Origin: Geothrix terrae
GTDB lineage: Bacteria > Acidobacteriota > Holophagae > Holophagales > Holophagaceae
Assembly (NCBI RefSeq): GCF_022808775.1
Contig: NZ_JAKZLA010000002.1
Span: forward strand, 496,001 to 560,000
DNA: 64,000 nucleotides
Reading direction: 5' to 3'
Shown: positions 45,304 through 53,898 of the stretch, in pieces
Position numbering within the stretch: position 1 is the stretch's first letter
Layout: the number at the start of each line of letters is the position of its first letter
Position numbers and translations under genes: made by a program
The notes under the pieces: generated by a model
Database searches by the model: none
Seen by the model: only the letters and a program-made list of their open reading frames with translations
What the model was told of the DNA's origin: nothing

Positions 45304-46182
45304 TCAGGCCAGCCCGGCGTCCTCCCGGCTGAGGCGGGAGAGGGCCGCCAGATCCTGCTCGCCGTAGCCCTTGGCCACGGCGGACAGGAGGCGGTCCCGC
45401 AGGAGGCTGGCGATGGGCATGGGCGCCTGGTAGGCCTCGGCGGCGCGCAGGGCCAGGCTCACGTCCTTCAGCCCCAGGCGCAGGGCGAAGCCCGCGGGCT
45501 CGAAGTCGCCCCGCACCACGGCTCCGCCGTAGGCGTCGGCCAGGGGGGACTTCAGCAGGGCCGTGTTGAGGATCTTCAGGGTGGTCTCCGGCGCCACCCC
45601 CGCCTTCTCGCCGTAGGCGAAGGCCTCGCTGAGGGCCTCTACGGCGGTGACGAGCAGGCTGTTGCCCGCCAGCTTCATGGCGTGGGCCGTGGAGGCCCGT
45701 CCCCCCAGCGGGAAGACCCCCTGGCCCAGGGCCTGGAACAGGGGCTGGCATTTGGCCACCTGGTCGTCCGGGCCGGCGGCCAGGATCCAGAGCTGGCCCG
45801 AGGCCGCCGCGGGCGGGCGGCCGAACACCGGCGCCGCCACGAAGCCCTGCCCGGCCTCGGCATGGGCCTCCCCCAGACGGGCGGAGGTGGCGATGCCGAT
45901 GGTGCTCATGGAGACATGGACGGCCTCCGGGGCCAGCGTCTCCAGCAGGCCGCCAGGACCGAAGGTGATGGCCTCTTCCGCGGCGTCGTCCGAGAGCATG
46001 GTGATGGCGACCTCCGCCCCCGCCACGGCCTCCCGCACGGAGCCCGCCACCCGGGCCCCCAGGGGCCCGAAGGGCTGGGCCCGGGCCATGTCCCGGTTGA
46101 ACACCGTCAGCTCGAAGGCGCCCACCAGCCGGCGCGCCATGGGGTCGCCCATCCGTCCCAGGCCCAGGAATGCGATGCGCAT
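45304..46182 (-). CDS. NAD(P)-dependent beta-hydroxyacid dehydrogenase family protein
   Basis: A 292-residue enzyme of the 3-hydroxyisobutyrate/6-phosphogluconate dehydrogenase superfamily. The dinucleotide motif is FLGLGRMGDPMARRL; VSMSTIGIATSARL is the substrate motif and HAMKLAGNSLLVTAVEAL carries the catalytic Lys. RAAEAYQAPMPIASLLRDRL is the C-terminal helix. The family includes 3-hydroxyisobutyrate, glyoxylate/succinic semialdehyde and tartronate semialdehyde reductases; the specific substrate is not evident. RuvX is encoded 19 bp upstream on the same strand. Confidence 0.9.
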   Translation of the reverse strand: MRIAFLGLGRMGDPMARRLVGAFELTVFNRDMARAQPFGPLGARVAGSVREAVAGAEVAITMLSDDAAEEAITFGPGGLLETLAPEAVHVSMSTIGIATSARLGEAHAEAGQGFVAAPVFGRPPAAASGQLWILAAGPDDQVAKCQPLFQALGQGVFPLGGRASTAHAMKLAGNSLLVTAVEALSEAFAYGEKAGVAPETTLKILNTALLKSPLADAYGGAVVRGDFEPAGFALRLGLKDVSLALRAAEAYQAPMPIASLLRDRLLSAVAKGYGEQDLAALSRLSREDAGLA

Positions 46183-46201
46183 GGCTCCCTCCCGTGGGGA
46201 A

Positions 46202-46639
46202 TCAGTCCAAGGAGTTGGCGGGGATCCCCCTGGCCCGCCGGTCCTCCAGCAGCTCGTCCAGGATGACCGCCGCCGCCGCGGCGTCCAGCAGGAGCTTGCG
46301 CTTCTCGGGCTTCACGCCCCGCTCCCGCAGGAGGCGCTCGGCCTCGGCGCTGCTGAGGTGCTCGTTCACGAAGCGCAGGGGCAGGCCCGTGCGGGCGGCG
46401 AGGGCCTCGCCGAAGGCCCTCGCCGCGGGTGCCGTGGCGCTCTCGGCGCCATCCTTGTGCCGGGGCAGGCCGATGCAGAGGGCCTGCACGCCTTCCGCCT
46501 TGCAGAGCTTCGCCAGCCGCTCCAGGGTGCGCTCGTCCTCCTGGGGCCACACCTCGAAGGGCGAGGCCAGGATCTCCAGCTCGTCCGAGAAGGCGAGGCC
46601 GAGCTTCTTCGTGCCGTGGTCGATGGCGAGCCAGCGCAT
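46202..46639 (-). CDS. ruvX: RuvX/YqgF Holliday junction resolvase-like nuclease
   Basis: A 145-residue RNase H-fold protein. The catalytic Asp is in WLAIDHGTKKLGLAFSD; other acidic positions are FVNEHLSSAEAE and LLLDAAAAAVILDELL. The length matches the 138-150 of the family. It is thought to process pre-16S rRNA or junction DNA. GIGLPRHKDG-type phosphate loop appears as CIGLPRHKDGAES. It probably shares a transcript with the downstream dehydrogenase. Confidence 0.92.
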   Translation of the reverse strand: MRWLAIDHGTKKLGLAFSDELEILASPFEVWPQEDERTLERLAKLCKAEGVQALCIGLPRHKDGAESATAPAARAFGEALAARTGLPLRFVNEHLSSAEAERLLRERGVKPEKRKLLLDAAAAAVILDELLEDRRARGIPANSLD

Positions 46640-46824
46640 GCTGCCATCCTACCGGGAGGATGAACCAGGCCAAATTCTGCGGCCAGCACAGCCTCGGTGA
46701 TGCGGATGGAACCTGGAGCTGGAACTCCTTTTGAATCCCGACTCCGGTTTCGGCAAATTTGGATGGGGCACGATTAGCATCTTGTAGAGATAGACGCCCC
46801 ATGAGTCATCAAATTTGATTTCGA

Positions 46825-46830
46825 TATAAT
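46825..46830 (+). promoter_or_regulatory. candidate -10 box of the M1 peptidase gene
   Basis: A perfect TATAAT occurs 51 bp before the start codon in an AT-rich leader; the best -35 at 17 bp spacing is TGAGTC (46802-46807), which is weak. The AT richness of 46740-46870 contrasts with the rest of the window. Confidence 0.4.
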
Positions 46831-46880
46831 TCCTCGATCAATCCCAGGCAAATTGCTCAAGCAAGAAGCATGGAGATGAC

Positions 46881-48920
46881 ATGAAATCATTTTTGATCCT
46901 GGCAGTTTCTTTTTTGGTGCTCGGAAGCGCACTGGGCGCTGGAATCATTTCCGACCCAGATTTGGAGCAGCAGGTTCAAGGATTGAACGGCCCCACGGCT
47001 GGGATCGCGCGAAGCATTTCCAATTGGAACTTGACCCTAGGGAAAGGCGCGCTGCGGCTGACGGAGGGCCAGATCCTTCCGCTCCTGAACAAGGAGCGCG
47101 AAGTGGGATTCTACTTCAAGGGTACTGGTGTATTCACCCTTCCGATCGACCAGGAGGATGAGATCCCAGTGGTCAAGTTCAACATCGAGCGCAACACCAA
47201 GGCCAAGTTGCGGTGGGTGGGGCAATCCCTATACCTGGATCTATCAGTCCGGGAAATCAACCTCCTTTACGAGGGCCTCCAGCTCCCGCCGCTCGGTTCT
47301 CCGGAGCCGCAATCCAGTGCGTCGCTTGAGAAAAATCTCAAGGCGTTCCGAGGCCAATACCTCGTGCCAGGCTGGCGGAACCGGAGCCACATCATCTTGA
47401 CCTCCCACCACAATCTCCCCGCCCAGGCCGCGTGGTACATGGACCTCCTGGGAGACCAGGGACTTTGGGAATTCGTGAGGGACCCCTGGGTGACGCACTC
47501 GGAGCAATTGTGGTTTGGAAGAACGCGATCCACGCGCGAAGGCAGAAGGGAGACCGATTCACTGGTCATGGCTCCCATCTCAAGACGAGTTCTAGGCTCC
47601 CAGCCTCGGCGTCCAGCAACCCCTCCCTTCATGCTTCGCCATCTGGATCTGAATCTGGTGGCTCGAGCCAATGGAACCTGCACGTACGTGGCGACGGAAA
47701 CCTTCATTCCGCACGCGGCTGGCATGAGGATGATGAACCTGGATCTGACCGATACGATATTTGACCTAAGCACTGGTCTCGTTGTCGCCCACCACCTAAA
47801 GGTGCGGAGTGTGACTCAAGAAGGTCAACAGCTGCGGTTCGACCACCAGGAGAACGAACTGTTGGTAGAGCTCTCCAAGGCCTCCGAGCTCGGGAGCCCC
47901 ATTCAGCTTCGCTTCGAGGTGGAGGGCGACTTCCTGATCCACCCCGATGGCGATAATCGCTGGGAGCTCGGAGGCGGTCCCTGGATTCCTTCCCCTGAAA
48001 TTGAGGGAAGGCGTTTCACCGCAACTTCGAAGATCCTCAGCGAGAAGCCCTTCTTCCCCTTCGCAAGTGGCCAAGTCATCAGCCGTCGGGAAGAAGGCGG
48101 GTTTCATGTGCTAGAGACCCGTGTGGACCAACCGACCTGGTCTTTCTTCATCGTGGCCGGCAATTACCTCCTCGAAGAAGAGAGTCGGAATGGCGTGACG
48201 GTGAGGGTTGCAAGCTACGCCCACAAGTCCAATTCAGATCGGAAGCTCGCTGCGCTCGCACAGGACATCATCCACTTCTACGAGCCCTTCCTTGGCCCCT
48301 TCCCTGTGAAGGAATTGAACATCGTGCAGCGTAATTCCTGGGGCACCGGCGAGGCTCCCAGTGGTTTTCTCTTCATCACCAACGAAGCATTCAGCCCTCT
48401 GATGGGAGTCTACAACCGGTGGTTTTCCAATGGAATCAACCAGCGTTTTGCCCATGAGATCGCCCACCAGTACTGGGGCAATCAGGTATTGATCGCCAGC
48501 GAAGAGGAGAACTGGATTTCCGAAGCCTTCGCCCAGTACTGTTCGGCCCTTGTCATCCGAAGCGGAAAGGGGGAGACGGATTTTAAGCGGCTCATGACCG
48601 AATGGGCGAGTGAAGCCCGTGATCAATCGAAGTGGTCGACGATACCGACCCTCGGTCGAGTCGAGGACCTCGATGATGACCTGAATACCTCCCGGATCCG
48701 GTGGGCTCTTCTCTACGGGAAAGGCGCGATCTTGTTGCATAAGATCCATACAGAAATCGGAGACCAAGCCTTCGCGACTCTGATGAGGTCATTCCAGAAA
48801 TCACTCAAAGGACGACCTGGGACTACGCAGGATTTAATCAATCTCCTCAAGTTGATTACGAAAAAGGACTACACCTCCTTTTTCGATACCTACCTGTGGG
48901 GCACGGCTATGCCAAACTGA
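46881..48920 (+). CDS. M1 family (aminopeptidase N-like) metallopeptidase
   Basis: A 679-residue exported zinc peptidase with signal peptide MKSFLILAVSFLVLGSALGA. Zinc ligands are HEIAH at 525-529 and Glu548 (NWISEAFAQY), with the usual 18-residue spacing. The GAMEN exopeptidase motif is not present as such; the equivalent region reads GEAPSGFLFI. The unusual N-terminal 300 residues resemble the membrane-bound ABC-associated or Acidobacterial M1 proteins. The gene has visibly lower GC and different codon use from its neighbours, suggesting a separate origin. RBS is GGAGATG. Confidence 0.88.
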   Translation: MKSFLILAVSFLVLGSALGAGIISDPDLEQQVQGLNGPTAGIARSISNWNLTLGKGALRLTEGQILPLLNKEREVGFYFKGTGVFTLPIDQEDEIPVVKFNIERNTKAKLRWVGQSLYLDLSVREINLLYEGLQLPPLGSPEPQSSASLEKNLKAFRGQYLVPGWRNRSHIILTSHHNLPAQAAWYMDLLGDQGLWEFVRDPWVTHSEQLWFGRTRSTREGRRETDSLVMAPISRRVLGSQPRRPATPPFMLRHLDLNLVARANGTCTYVATETFIPHAAGMRMMNLDLTDTIFDLSTGLVVAHHLKVRSVTQEGQQLRFDHQENELLVELSKASELGSPIQLRFEVEGDFLIHPDGDNRWELGGGPWIPSPEIEGRRFTATSKILSEKPFFPFASGQVISRREEGGFHVLETRVDQPTWSFFIVAGNYLLEEESRNGVTVRVASYAHKSNSDRKLAALAQDIIHFYEPFLGPFPVKELNIVQRNSWGTGEAPSGFLFITNEAFSPLMGVYNRWFSNGINQRFAHEIAHQYWGNQVLIASEEENWISEAFAQYCSALVIRSGKGETDFKRLMTEWASEARDQSKWSTIPTLGRVEDLDDDLNTSRIRWALLYGKGAILLHKIHTEIGDQAFATLMRSFQKSLKGRPGTTQDLINLLKLITKKDYTSFFDTYLWGTAMPN

Positions 48921-49031
48921 TCACTCTTGTGAGCAGAAACTCATTGGCAGAGCTTGCTCCCCCCCTTCCATGCGGGTAGATCCCGGAAACTCGATATGCG
49001 GTTCCCATTCTCCCAGCGTAGGTAATCCCAC

Positions 49032-49508
49032 GTGCCCTCTACCTTGACCTTCGTCACCGCTTTGGGGCGGATGCGGTTGGGGTGGACCGGAACGGGCGTC
49101 TGCGAACTACGCTTCTCAGAGGGAATCGGAGAACATGAAACCAAGAACGCCCCGGGGTGGGTGTTGGAAGCGGTTCTCCGGCTCACGTCATATCTCGCTG
49201 GCCAGGCACAGGATCTCCAGAGAATCCCGCTGGACCTGTCAGATCTGGCGCCCTTTCAGCACCGCGTGGCCCAAGTGCTGCGCTCCACCCGGCCCGGCCA
49301 GACGATCACCTACGGCGAGGTGGCCCTGCTGGCGGGCCGGCCTGGCGCCGCGCGCGCCGTGGGCCAGGCTGTGAAGGCCAACCCCGTGCTGATCCTCGTG
49401 CCCTGCCACCGGGTGGTGGCGGCGGACGGGCCCGGCGGCTGGAGCGCCTTCGGATCGCCCGAGGTCAAGGCGCGGCTGCTGGCGCTGGAGGCGCCCCGAG
49501 GGCGATGA
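49032..49508 (+). CDS. ogt: methylated-DNA--protein-cysteine methyltransferase
   Basis: A 158-residue suicide repair protein that takes the alkyl group from O6-alkylguanine. The active Cys125 lies in LVPCHRVVAADGPGG, and TITYGEVALLAGRPGAARAVG is the DNA-recognition helix with the arginine finger. The N-terminal domain is short. Translation begins at GTG 49032. The first 200 bp share the lower GC of the upstream peptidase gene while the active-site half has local GC. Its end overlaps the convergent reductase gene by 44 bp. Confidence 0.92.
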   Translation: MPSTLTFVTALGRMRLGWTGTGVCELRFSEGIGEHETKNAPGWVLEAVLRLTSYLAGQAQDLQRIPLDLSDLAPFQHRVAQVLRSTRPGQTITYGEVALLAGRPGAARAVGQAVKANPVLILVPCHRVVAADGPGGWSAFGSPEVKARLLALEAPRGR

Positions 49509-50154
49509 GGTCGGCGGCCTCGAGGATCGCGCTCGGCGTCCCGTCCCGCGCCACGCGGAGCATGGCCCGGCCCAGTTCCTCTGTGGTGAGGATGGCCTTC
49601 GGGAACAGCCGTCGCAGCAGCGGGAAGCAGGGCCCCAGCACGGTGTAGATGGCCTGGTACCAGCCCGTCCGGGACCGGATGCCGTGCAGCGGCTGGATGA
49701 GGCCGGGGCGGAAGAGGTAGACGGCCCTGAAGGGCAGGCGCCGCAGATCGTTCTCGGTCCGCCCCTTCACCCGCGCCCACATGGTGCGGCCCTGCTCGGT
49801 GCTGTCCGTCCCGGCGCCGGAGACGTAGACGAACGTCATGGCTGGGTTGAGCCGGGCCAGCACCTCCGCCGCCGCCAGGGTGAGGTCGTGGGTCAGGCGG
49901 CTGTATTCGGATTCGCCCAGGCCCGCCGCCGACACCCCCAGGCAGAAGAAGCAGGCGTCCAGTCCGGTCAGCTCCGACGCCACCGCCCGGTAGTCGAAGA
50001 AATCCCCGTGGACGACCTCCCGGAGCTTGGGGTGTGCCTGGCCCGAAGGCTTACGCACGAGGGCCACCACCTGGCTGACGCCGGGATCCCGCAGGCACTC
50101 GCGCAGGACGCCCTGCCCCACCATGCCCGTGGCGCCGAAGATCAGGACCTTCAT
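49465..50154 (-). CDS. atypical SDR / NAD(P)H-binding epimerase-like protein
   Basis: A 229-residue Rossmann protein. FGATGMVGQGVLRECL is the dinucleotide motif of atypical SDRs; FVYVSGAGTDSTEQGRTMWA and VKGRTENDLRRLPFRAVYLF place the YxxxK-like region, although the Tyr is replaced. It resembles the YbjT/HTATIP2-like group, with a C-terminal Ala/Pro tail. ATG at 50154 overlaps the stop of the metallo-beta-lactamase-fold gene (ATGA) and GGAGG serves as RBS. Third gene of the minus-strand operon starting at 52251. Confidence 0.85.
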   Translation of the reverse strand: MKVLIFGATGMVGQGVLRECLRDPGVSQVVALVRKPSGQAHPKLREVVHGDFFDYRAVASELTGLDACFFCLGVSAAGLGESEYSRLTHDLTLAAAEVLARLNPAMTFVYVSGAGTDSTEQGRTMWARVKGRTENDLRRLPFRAVYLFRPGLIQPLHGIRSRTGWYQAIYTVLGPCFPLLRRLFPKAILTTEELGRAMLRVARDGTPSAILEAADLIALGAPPAPAAAP

Positions 50155-51215
50155 GGAAGACCTCCCTGGAGGACGGCGGGCCGCCCATCCAGCGTGGCAC
50201 GGACGGGCACCTCCGCCGCGGTCTTCCAGGGCAGCGCGGGCCACCAGCGCTGGCTCGGCAGGAGGCCGCCGGGCTCGAATCCCTCGCCGGGCCGGGGCAG
50301 AGCCACTGGGATGCCCGCGGGGTCCGCCGCCGCCCGCACCCGCTCAACGGGTTCCGTCCAGCCGTGGGCCGCCAGGTTGAAGAGACCCCAGTGGAGGGGA
50401 ATGAGCACGCGGCCCCGCACCATCCGGTGGGCCGCCACGGCCTGCTCGGGGCCCAGGTGCCAGTCCGGCCAGGCCGGGTTGTAGGCGCCCGCCTCGATCA
50501 TGGCCAGGTCGAAGGGGCCCAGGCGCTCGCCGATGTCCGCCAGGCCCGGGAACATGCCCGTGTCGCCGGAGAAGTAGACCCGGTGGCGGGGGCCGAGAAA
50601 CGCGAAGCCGCCCCAGAGCGTCCGGTCCTTGTCCCGCAGGCCCCGGCCGGAGGCGTGGCGGGCCGGCACCAGCACCACCTCCAGGTCGCCCACCCGCGCC
50701 GACTCCCACCAGTCCAGCTCCGTGATGCGGGCCTCGGGCACGCCCCAGCGCACCAGCCGCGCGCCCACGCCCAGGGGGGTCAGGAAGCGCGTGTCCCAGT
50801 CCTTGATGCGGCGGATCGTGTCCCGGTCCAGGTGGTCGTAGTGATCGTGGGAGAGGACCACCACCTGGGGCACGGGCAACTCCTCCAGGGGGATGGGGGG
50901 CGCGTAGAAGCGCCGGGGCCCGGCCCAGCCCAGGGGCGAGGCCCGGGGGCCCCACACGGGATCCGTGAGGACGCGGGTGCCGTCCACCTCCAGGTACACC
51001 GTGGAGTGGCCCAGCCAGGTGGCCCGCAGGCCCGTGGGGGCGTCTGCGGCCAGCTCGGCCCGCGTGGGGTGGACCACGGAGATCTCGGCCCGGGGGCTCG
51101 CGTTCGGGTCCCGCCGCACCATGGCGGCGAGGGCGCCCCAGGGATCGTTCCAGATGGGTTGGGGGTTGCGGAAGCGCCCATCGCGCCACTGGGGGGATTG
51201 GGGGGATCGGTCCAT
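50151..51215 (-). CDS. metallo-beta-lactamase-fold hydrolase, NAPE-PLD/UlaG-like
   Basis: A 354-residue zinc hydrolase. The metal motif is VVVLSHDHYDHLD; further ligands appear in YFSGDTGMFPGLADIGERLG and LIPLHWGLFNLA. WLGHSTVYLEVDGTRVLTDP is the family N-terminus of NAPE-phospholipase D-like proteins, which act on lipid phosphodiesters. The ATG at 51215 with AGGAG is preferred over a GTG at 51272 within an open hydrophobic stretch that could otherwise form a signal anchor. It overlaps the downstream gene by 4 bp. Confidence 0.88.
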   Translation of the reverse strand: MDRSPQSPQWRDGRFRNPQPIWNDPWGALAAMVRRDPNASPRAEISVVHPTRAELAADAPTGLRATWLGHSTVYLEVDGTRVLTDPVWGPRASPLGWAGPRRFYAPPIPLEELPVPQVVVLSHDHYDHLDRDTIRRIKDWDTRFLTPLGVGARLVRWGVPEARITELDWWESARVGDLEVVLVPARHASGRGLRDKDRTLWGGFAFLGPRHRVYFSGDTGMFPGLADIGERLGPFDLAMIEAGAYNPAWPDWHLGPEQAVAAHRMVRGRVLIPLHWGLFNLAAHGWTEPVERVRAAADPAGIPVALPRPGEGFEPGGLLPSQRWWPALPWKTAAEVPVRATLDGRPAVLQGGLP

Positions 51216-51312
51216 GCGGGGACTCCTGAGGAAGCCGGGGGAGGAGCCGGCGGCCCGGAAGCCCCCCGCCACGGCGGCGGCGAGGAGCAGGGCCCCGGCT
51301 TTGCGGAGACGT

Positions 51313-52251
51313 TCAGATGGGATACACCACCCCCGTGCGCTGCTCGGAGCGCCGCCACATCCAGCGCTGAAGGCCCTCGTCCCGGGAGCGGGCCGTGGAC
51401 CGCACCCGCACCGGGGGCCCCTTCAGTTCCTGGAAGCCCGAGGGGCCAAAGTACTCACCGCCCTGGGCCGCGGGGTCCGTGGCGGCCCTTACCAGCGGCT
51501 GGGCCCCGCCGAAGGCGTCCTGGCTGAAGCACGCCTCGAATCCCTTCAGGAGCCCCGAGCGTCTGAGCCACGGGGCCCACCAGCTCTGCTCCGCGTGGCG
51601 CTGCAGCTCCGTCCGCGCCCAGCCGGGGTGGGCGGCCAGGGAACGCGTGCCCGAGTTCGCCGCCTCCAGGCGTCGGTCCAGCTCGAAGGCGAAGAGGAGG
51701 TTGGCCAGCTTCGACTGGCCGTAGGCGGCCCAGGCCCGGTAGCCGCCGTCGAAGTCCATGTCGTCGGCGTAGATGCGCCCTGAGCGGTGGGCGATGCTGC
51801 TCATGGTCACCACCCGGGAGCTTGGCGTGGCCATCAGGCGCTCCAGCAGGAGGCCCGTGAGCACGAAGGGGCCGAAGTGGTTGGTGCCGAGCTGCGTCTC
51901 GAAGCCATCCTCGGTCTTCCCGTAGGGCGGGATCATCACCCCGGCGTTGTTGAGGAGCAGGTCCAGGCGGTCGAAGCGGGCCTGGAGCTCCGCGGCGGCC
52001 CTCCGCACGGAGGCGAGGGAAGCCAGGTCCAGGGCCTGTACCTCCACCCGGGCCCCGGGATGGAGGGCCTGGATGCGCCGGGCCGCTTCCTCCGCCTTGG
52101 GCTGGTTCCGGCAGGCCAGGACCACCGTGGCCCGGCGCGCCGCCAGGATGCGGGCCGCCTCGAAGCCGGTGCCGGAGGTGGCCCCCGTGACCACCGCCAC
52201 CCGCCCGGTCTGATCGGGGACCTGGGCCCAAGTCCAATCTTCTCGAGTCAT
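51313..52251 (-). CDS. short-chain dehydrogenase (retinol dehydrogenase-like)
   Basis: A 312-residue SDR of the retinol dehydrogenase/WW-oxidoreductase type. The cofactor motif is VVTGATSGTGFEAARIL (Thr where Ile is usual), followed by NNAG in LLLNNAGVMIPP, Ser in VVTMSSIAHRSG and the catalytic YGQSKLANLLFAFEL. AAHPGWARTELQR is the typical post-catalytic segment. First gene of an operon with the metallo-beta-lactamase-fold and Rossmann genes; divergent from the TetR gene across a shared operator region, which probably controls it. Confidence 0.92.
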   Translation of the reverse strand: MTREDWTWAQVPDQTGRVAVVTGATSGTGFEAARILAARRATVVLACRNQPKAEEAARRIQALHPGARVEVQALDLASLASVRRAAAELQARFDRLDLLLNNAGVMIPPYGKTEDGFETQLGTNHFGPFVLTGLLLERLMATPSSRVVTMSSIAHRSGRIYADDMDFDGGYRAWAAYGQSKLANLLFAFELDRRLEAANSGTRSLAAHPGWARTELQRHAEQSWWAPWLRRSGLLKGFEACFSQDAFGGAQPLVRAATDPAAQGGEYFGPSGFQELKGPPVRVRSTARSRDEGLQRWMWRRSEQRTGVVYPI

Positions 52252-52271
52252 GTCGTGCTCCACGATTGATT

Positions 52272-52294
52272 TGACATAATGACTAATAATGTCA
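52272..52294. promoter_or_regulatory. inverted repeat operator 1 in the SDR-TetR intergenic region
   Basis: TGACAT (52272-52277) and ATGTCA (52289-52294) are inverted repeats with an 11 bp spacer, the same spacer length as the second operator. It lies 21 bp before the SDR start codon, suited to block its transcription. Confidence 0.65.
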
Positions 52295-52303
52295 GAAGGC
52301 CAA

Positions 52304-52334
52304 TATTGACAATCGGACAAATTTTGTCAATACT
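52304..52334. promoter_or_regulatory. TetR promoter and inverted repeat operator 2
   Basis: TATTGACAA (52304-52312) and TTGTCAATA (52324-52332) are perfect 9 bp inverted arms spaced by 11 bp. A sigma-70 promoter is embedded: TTGACA (52306-52311), 17 bp, AATACT (52329-52334), leading to the tetR start at 52341. Binding would repress tetR; the shared TTGACA-like half-sites in both operators suggest one regulator binds both. Confidence 0.75.
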
Positions 52335-52340
52335 CTTTTC

Positions 52341-52925
52341 ATGGGAAACGAGAAGAAGGCCCGGGTCCTGGAGGCCGCTGAATCCGTGTTCCTCCGCTTC
52401 GGCTACCGGCGGACCACCATGGGCGATCTCGCCGCCGCCGCGGGCATGTCCCGGCCGGCCCTCTACCTGGTCTTCTGCAACAAGGAGGAGGTCTTCGAGG
52501 CCGTCCTCCGGGCCTTCACGACCCGCACGCTGGAGGAGATCCGGCAGGGCCTGAACGCCCGGCCCACGCCCCTGGAGAAGCTCCGCTTCGCCTTCGACCT
52601 CTGGGCCGTGCGTCCCTTCGGGTTCTTCGAGGCCTCGCCGGAGCTGCGGGAGCCCCTCCACGGCGGCCTCGCCTTCGCCAAGGCGGCCATTGACCAGGCC
52701 ATCGCCACCTTCGAGGCCGAGCTGGCGGGCATCCTCGCGCCCCTGAGCGCCACGGCGCCCGCGAAAGCGCTGCCCCCCGAGCAGATCGCCCGCGTCCTCA
52801 CCCGCGCCGTCCACGGCTTCAAGGAGTCCGCCAAGGACGCCGACGAGCTCCGCACCATGATCGACGGCCTGCTGGAGATGGTGCTGACCTCCCTCCAGCC
52901 GCCCATCGAGGGGCCTGAGGCCTGA
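52341..52925 (+). CDS. TetR family transcriptional regulator
   Basis: A 194-residue regulator. The helix-turn-helix is RRTTMGDLAAAAGMSRPALYLVFCNKEE-like in order (residues about 23-50), after the first helix LEAAESVFLRFGY. The C-terminal ligand domain is Ala-rich and ends PIEGPEA. It is transcribed away from the SDR operon, with two inverted repeats between them, so it most likely represses both itself and the SDR-hydrolase-reductase operon in response to a small hydrophobic ligand. Very little 5' untranslated sequence is left (start about 7 bp after the -10). Confidence 0.92.
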   Translation: MGNEKKARVLEAAESVFLRFGYRRTTMGDLAAAAGMSRPALYLVFCNKEEVFEAVLRAFTTRTLEEIRQGLNARPTPLEKLRFAFDLWAVRPFGFFEASPELREPLHGGLAFAKAAIDQAIATFEAELAGILAPLSATAPAKALPPEQIARVLTRAVHGFKESAKDADELRTMIDGLLEMVLTSLQPPIEGPEA

Positions 52926-52947
52926 GGCCTTCGTCCATACTGGACCC

Positions 52948-53841
52948 GTGACGCGCCCCCTGCCCGACGAGCTGCTGAAGGTCCCACACCGCCGGGACGT
53001 GCCCTTCGCGCGCCTCACCACGCTGGGCGTGGGCGGGCTCTGCCGCTGGCTCTTCGAGCCCACGACGGAGGCCGAGGCCCAGGCCTTCGTGCGGGCCTGC
53101 GCCCGCGAGGGCCTGCCCTGGCGGGTGCTGGGCGGCGGCTCGAACCTGGTGGTGCTGGGCGATATCGACACGCCGGTGCTGCGGCTCGCCCTGCCGAAGA
53201 CCGCGCAGCGCGACGGCACGCGGATCACCGCGCCGGCCAGCCACGGCCACATCGCCCTGGCGGAGGCCGCCGCCGCCGCCGGCCTGTCGGGCCTGGAGTT
53301 CGCCAGCGGCATTCCTGGCTCCCTGGGCGGGGCCATCCGCATGAACGCCGGGGCCTACGGCCGCGAGTGGGTGGATGTGCTCGTGCGATACCGCTTCCTC
53401 ACGCCCGAGGGCGAGCTGGTGGAGAAGGCGCCGGATCCCGGCGAGTTCCGCTACCGCTGGAGCTTCCTTACCGGAGGCCGGGTGGTGCTCTCCGCCACGG
53501 CCCAGCTCGTGGAGGGCGACCCGGCCGCCATCCGGGCCCAGGTGGCCGAGTACCGGGCCAAGCGCGGCACCAGCCAGCCGCTGTCGAAGCGCAATGCCGG
53601 CTGCATCTTCAAGAACCCGCCGGGCCAGAGCGCCGGCCGCCTCATCGACCAAGCGGGCCTCAAGGGCCTGCGCGTGGGCGACGCCGAGGTGAGCCCCGAG
53701 CACGCCAACTTCCTGGTGAACCACGGCCACGCCACCGCCACCGAATTCGCCGAGCTGATGGAACAGGTGCGAACGAGGGTGCGGGAAAGGCATGGCGTGG
53801 AGCTGGAACCCGAAGTGGAGATCTGGCGGGAGCACCCTTGA
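52948..53841 (+). CDS. murB: UDP-N-acetylenolpyruvoylglucosamine reductase
   Basis: A 297-residue FAD enzyme that reduces UDP-GlcNAc-enolpyruvate to UDP-MurNAc for peptidoglycan. FAD motifs are VLGGGSNLVVLG and SGIPGSLGGAIRMNAGAYG; YRWSFL replaces the YRDS type, indicating a type II MurB. The proton donor in KRNAGCIFKNP is Cys219 instead of the Ser of E. coli. GTG start at 52948. It belongs to the dcw cluster but is separated from ftsQ by 2.9 kb of opposite-strand genes. A divergent copy of its C-terminal coding end lies at 54571-54678. Confidence 0.95.
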   Translation: MTRPLPDELLKVPHRRDVPFARLTTLGVGGLCRWLFEPTTEAEAQAFVRACAREGLPWRVLGGGSNLVVLGDIDTPVLRLALPKTAQRDGTRITAPASHGHIALAEAAAAAGLSGLEFASGIPGSLGGAIRMNAGAYGREWVDVLVRYRFLTPEGELVEKAPDPGEFRYRWSFLTGGRVVLSATAQLVEGDPAAIRAQVAEYRAKRGTSQPLSKRNAGCIFKNPPGQSAGRLIDQAGLKGLRVGDAEVSPEHANFLVNHGHATATEFAELMEQVRTRVRERHGVELEPEVEIWREHP

Positions 53842-53898
53842 TCTCCAACGGCCAGCGCCTCGAGATCTGATGGCCAGTTAAGCGGGGTTAGGCCGCCC

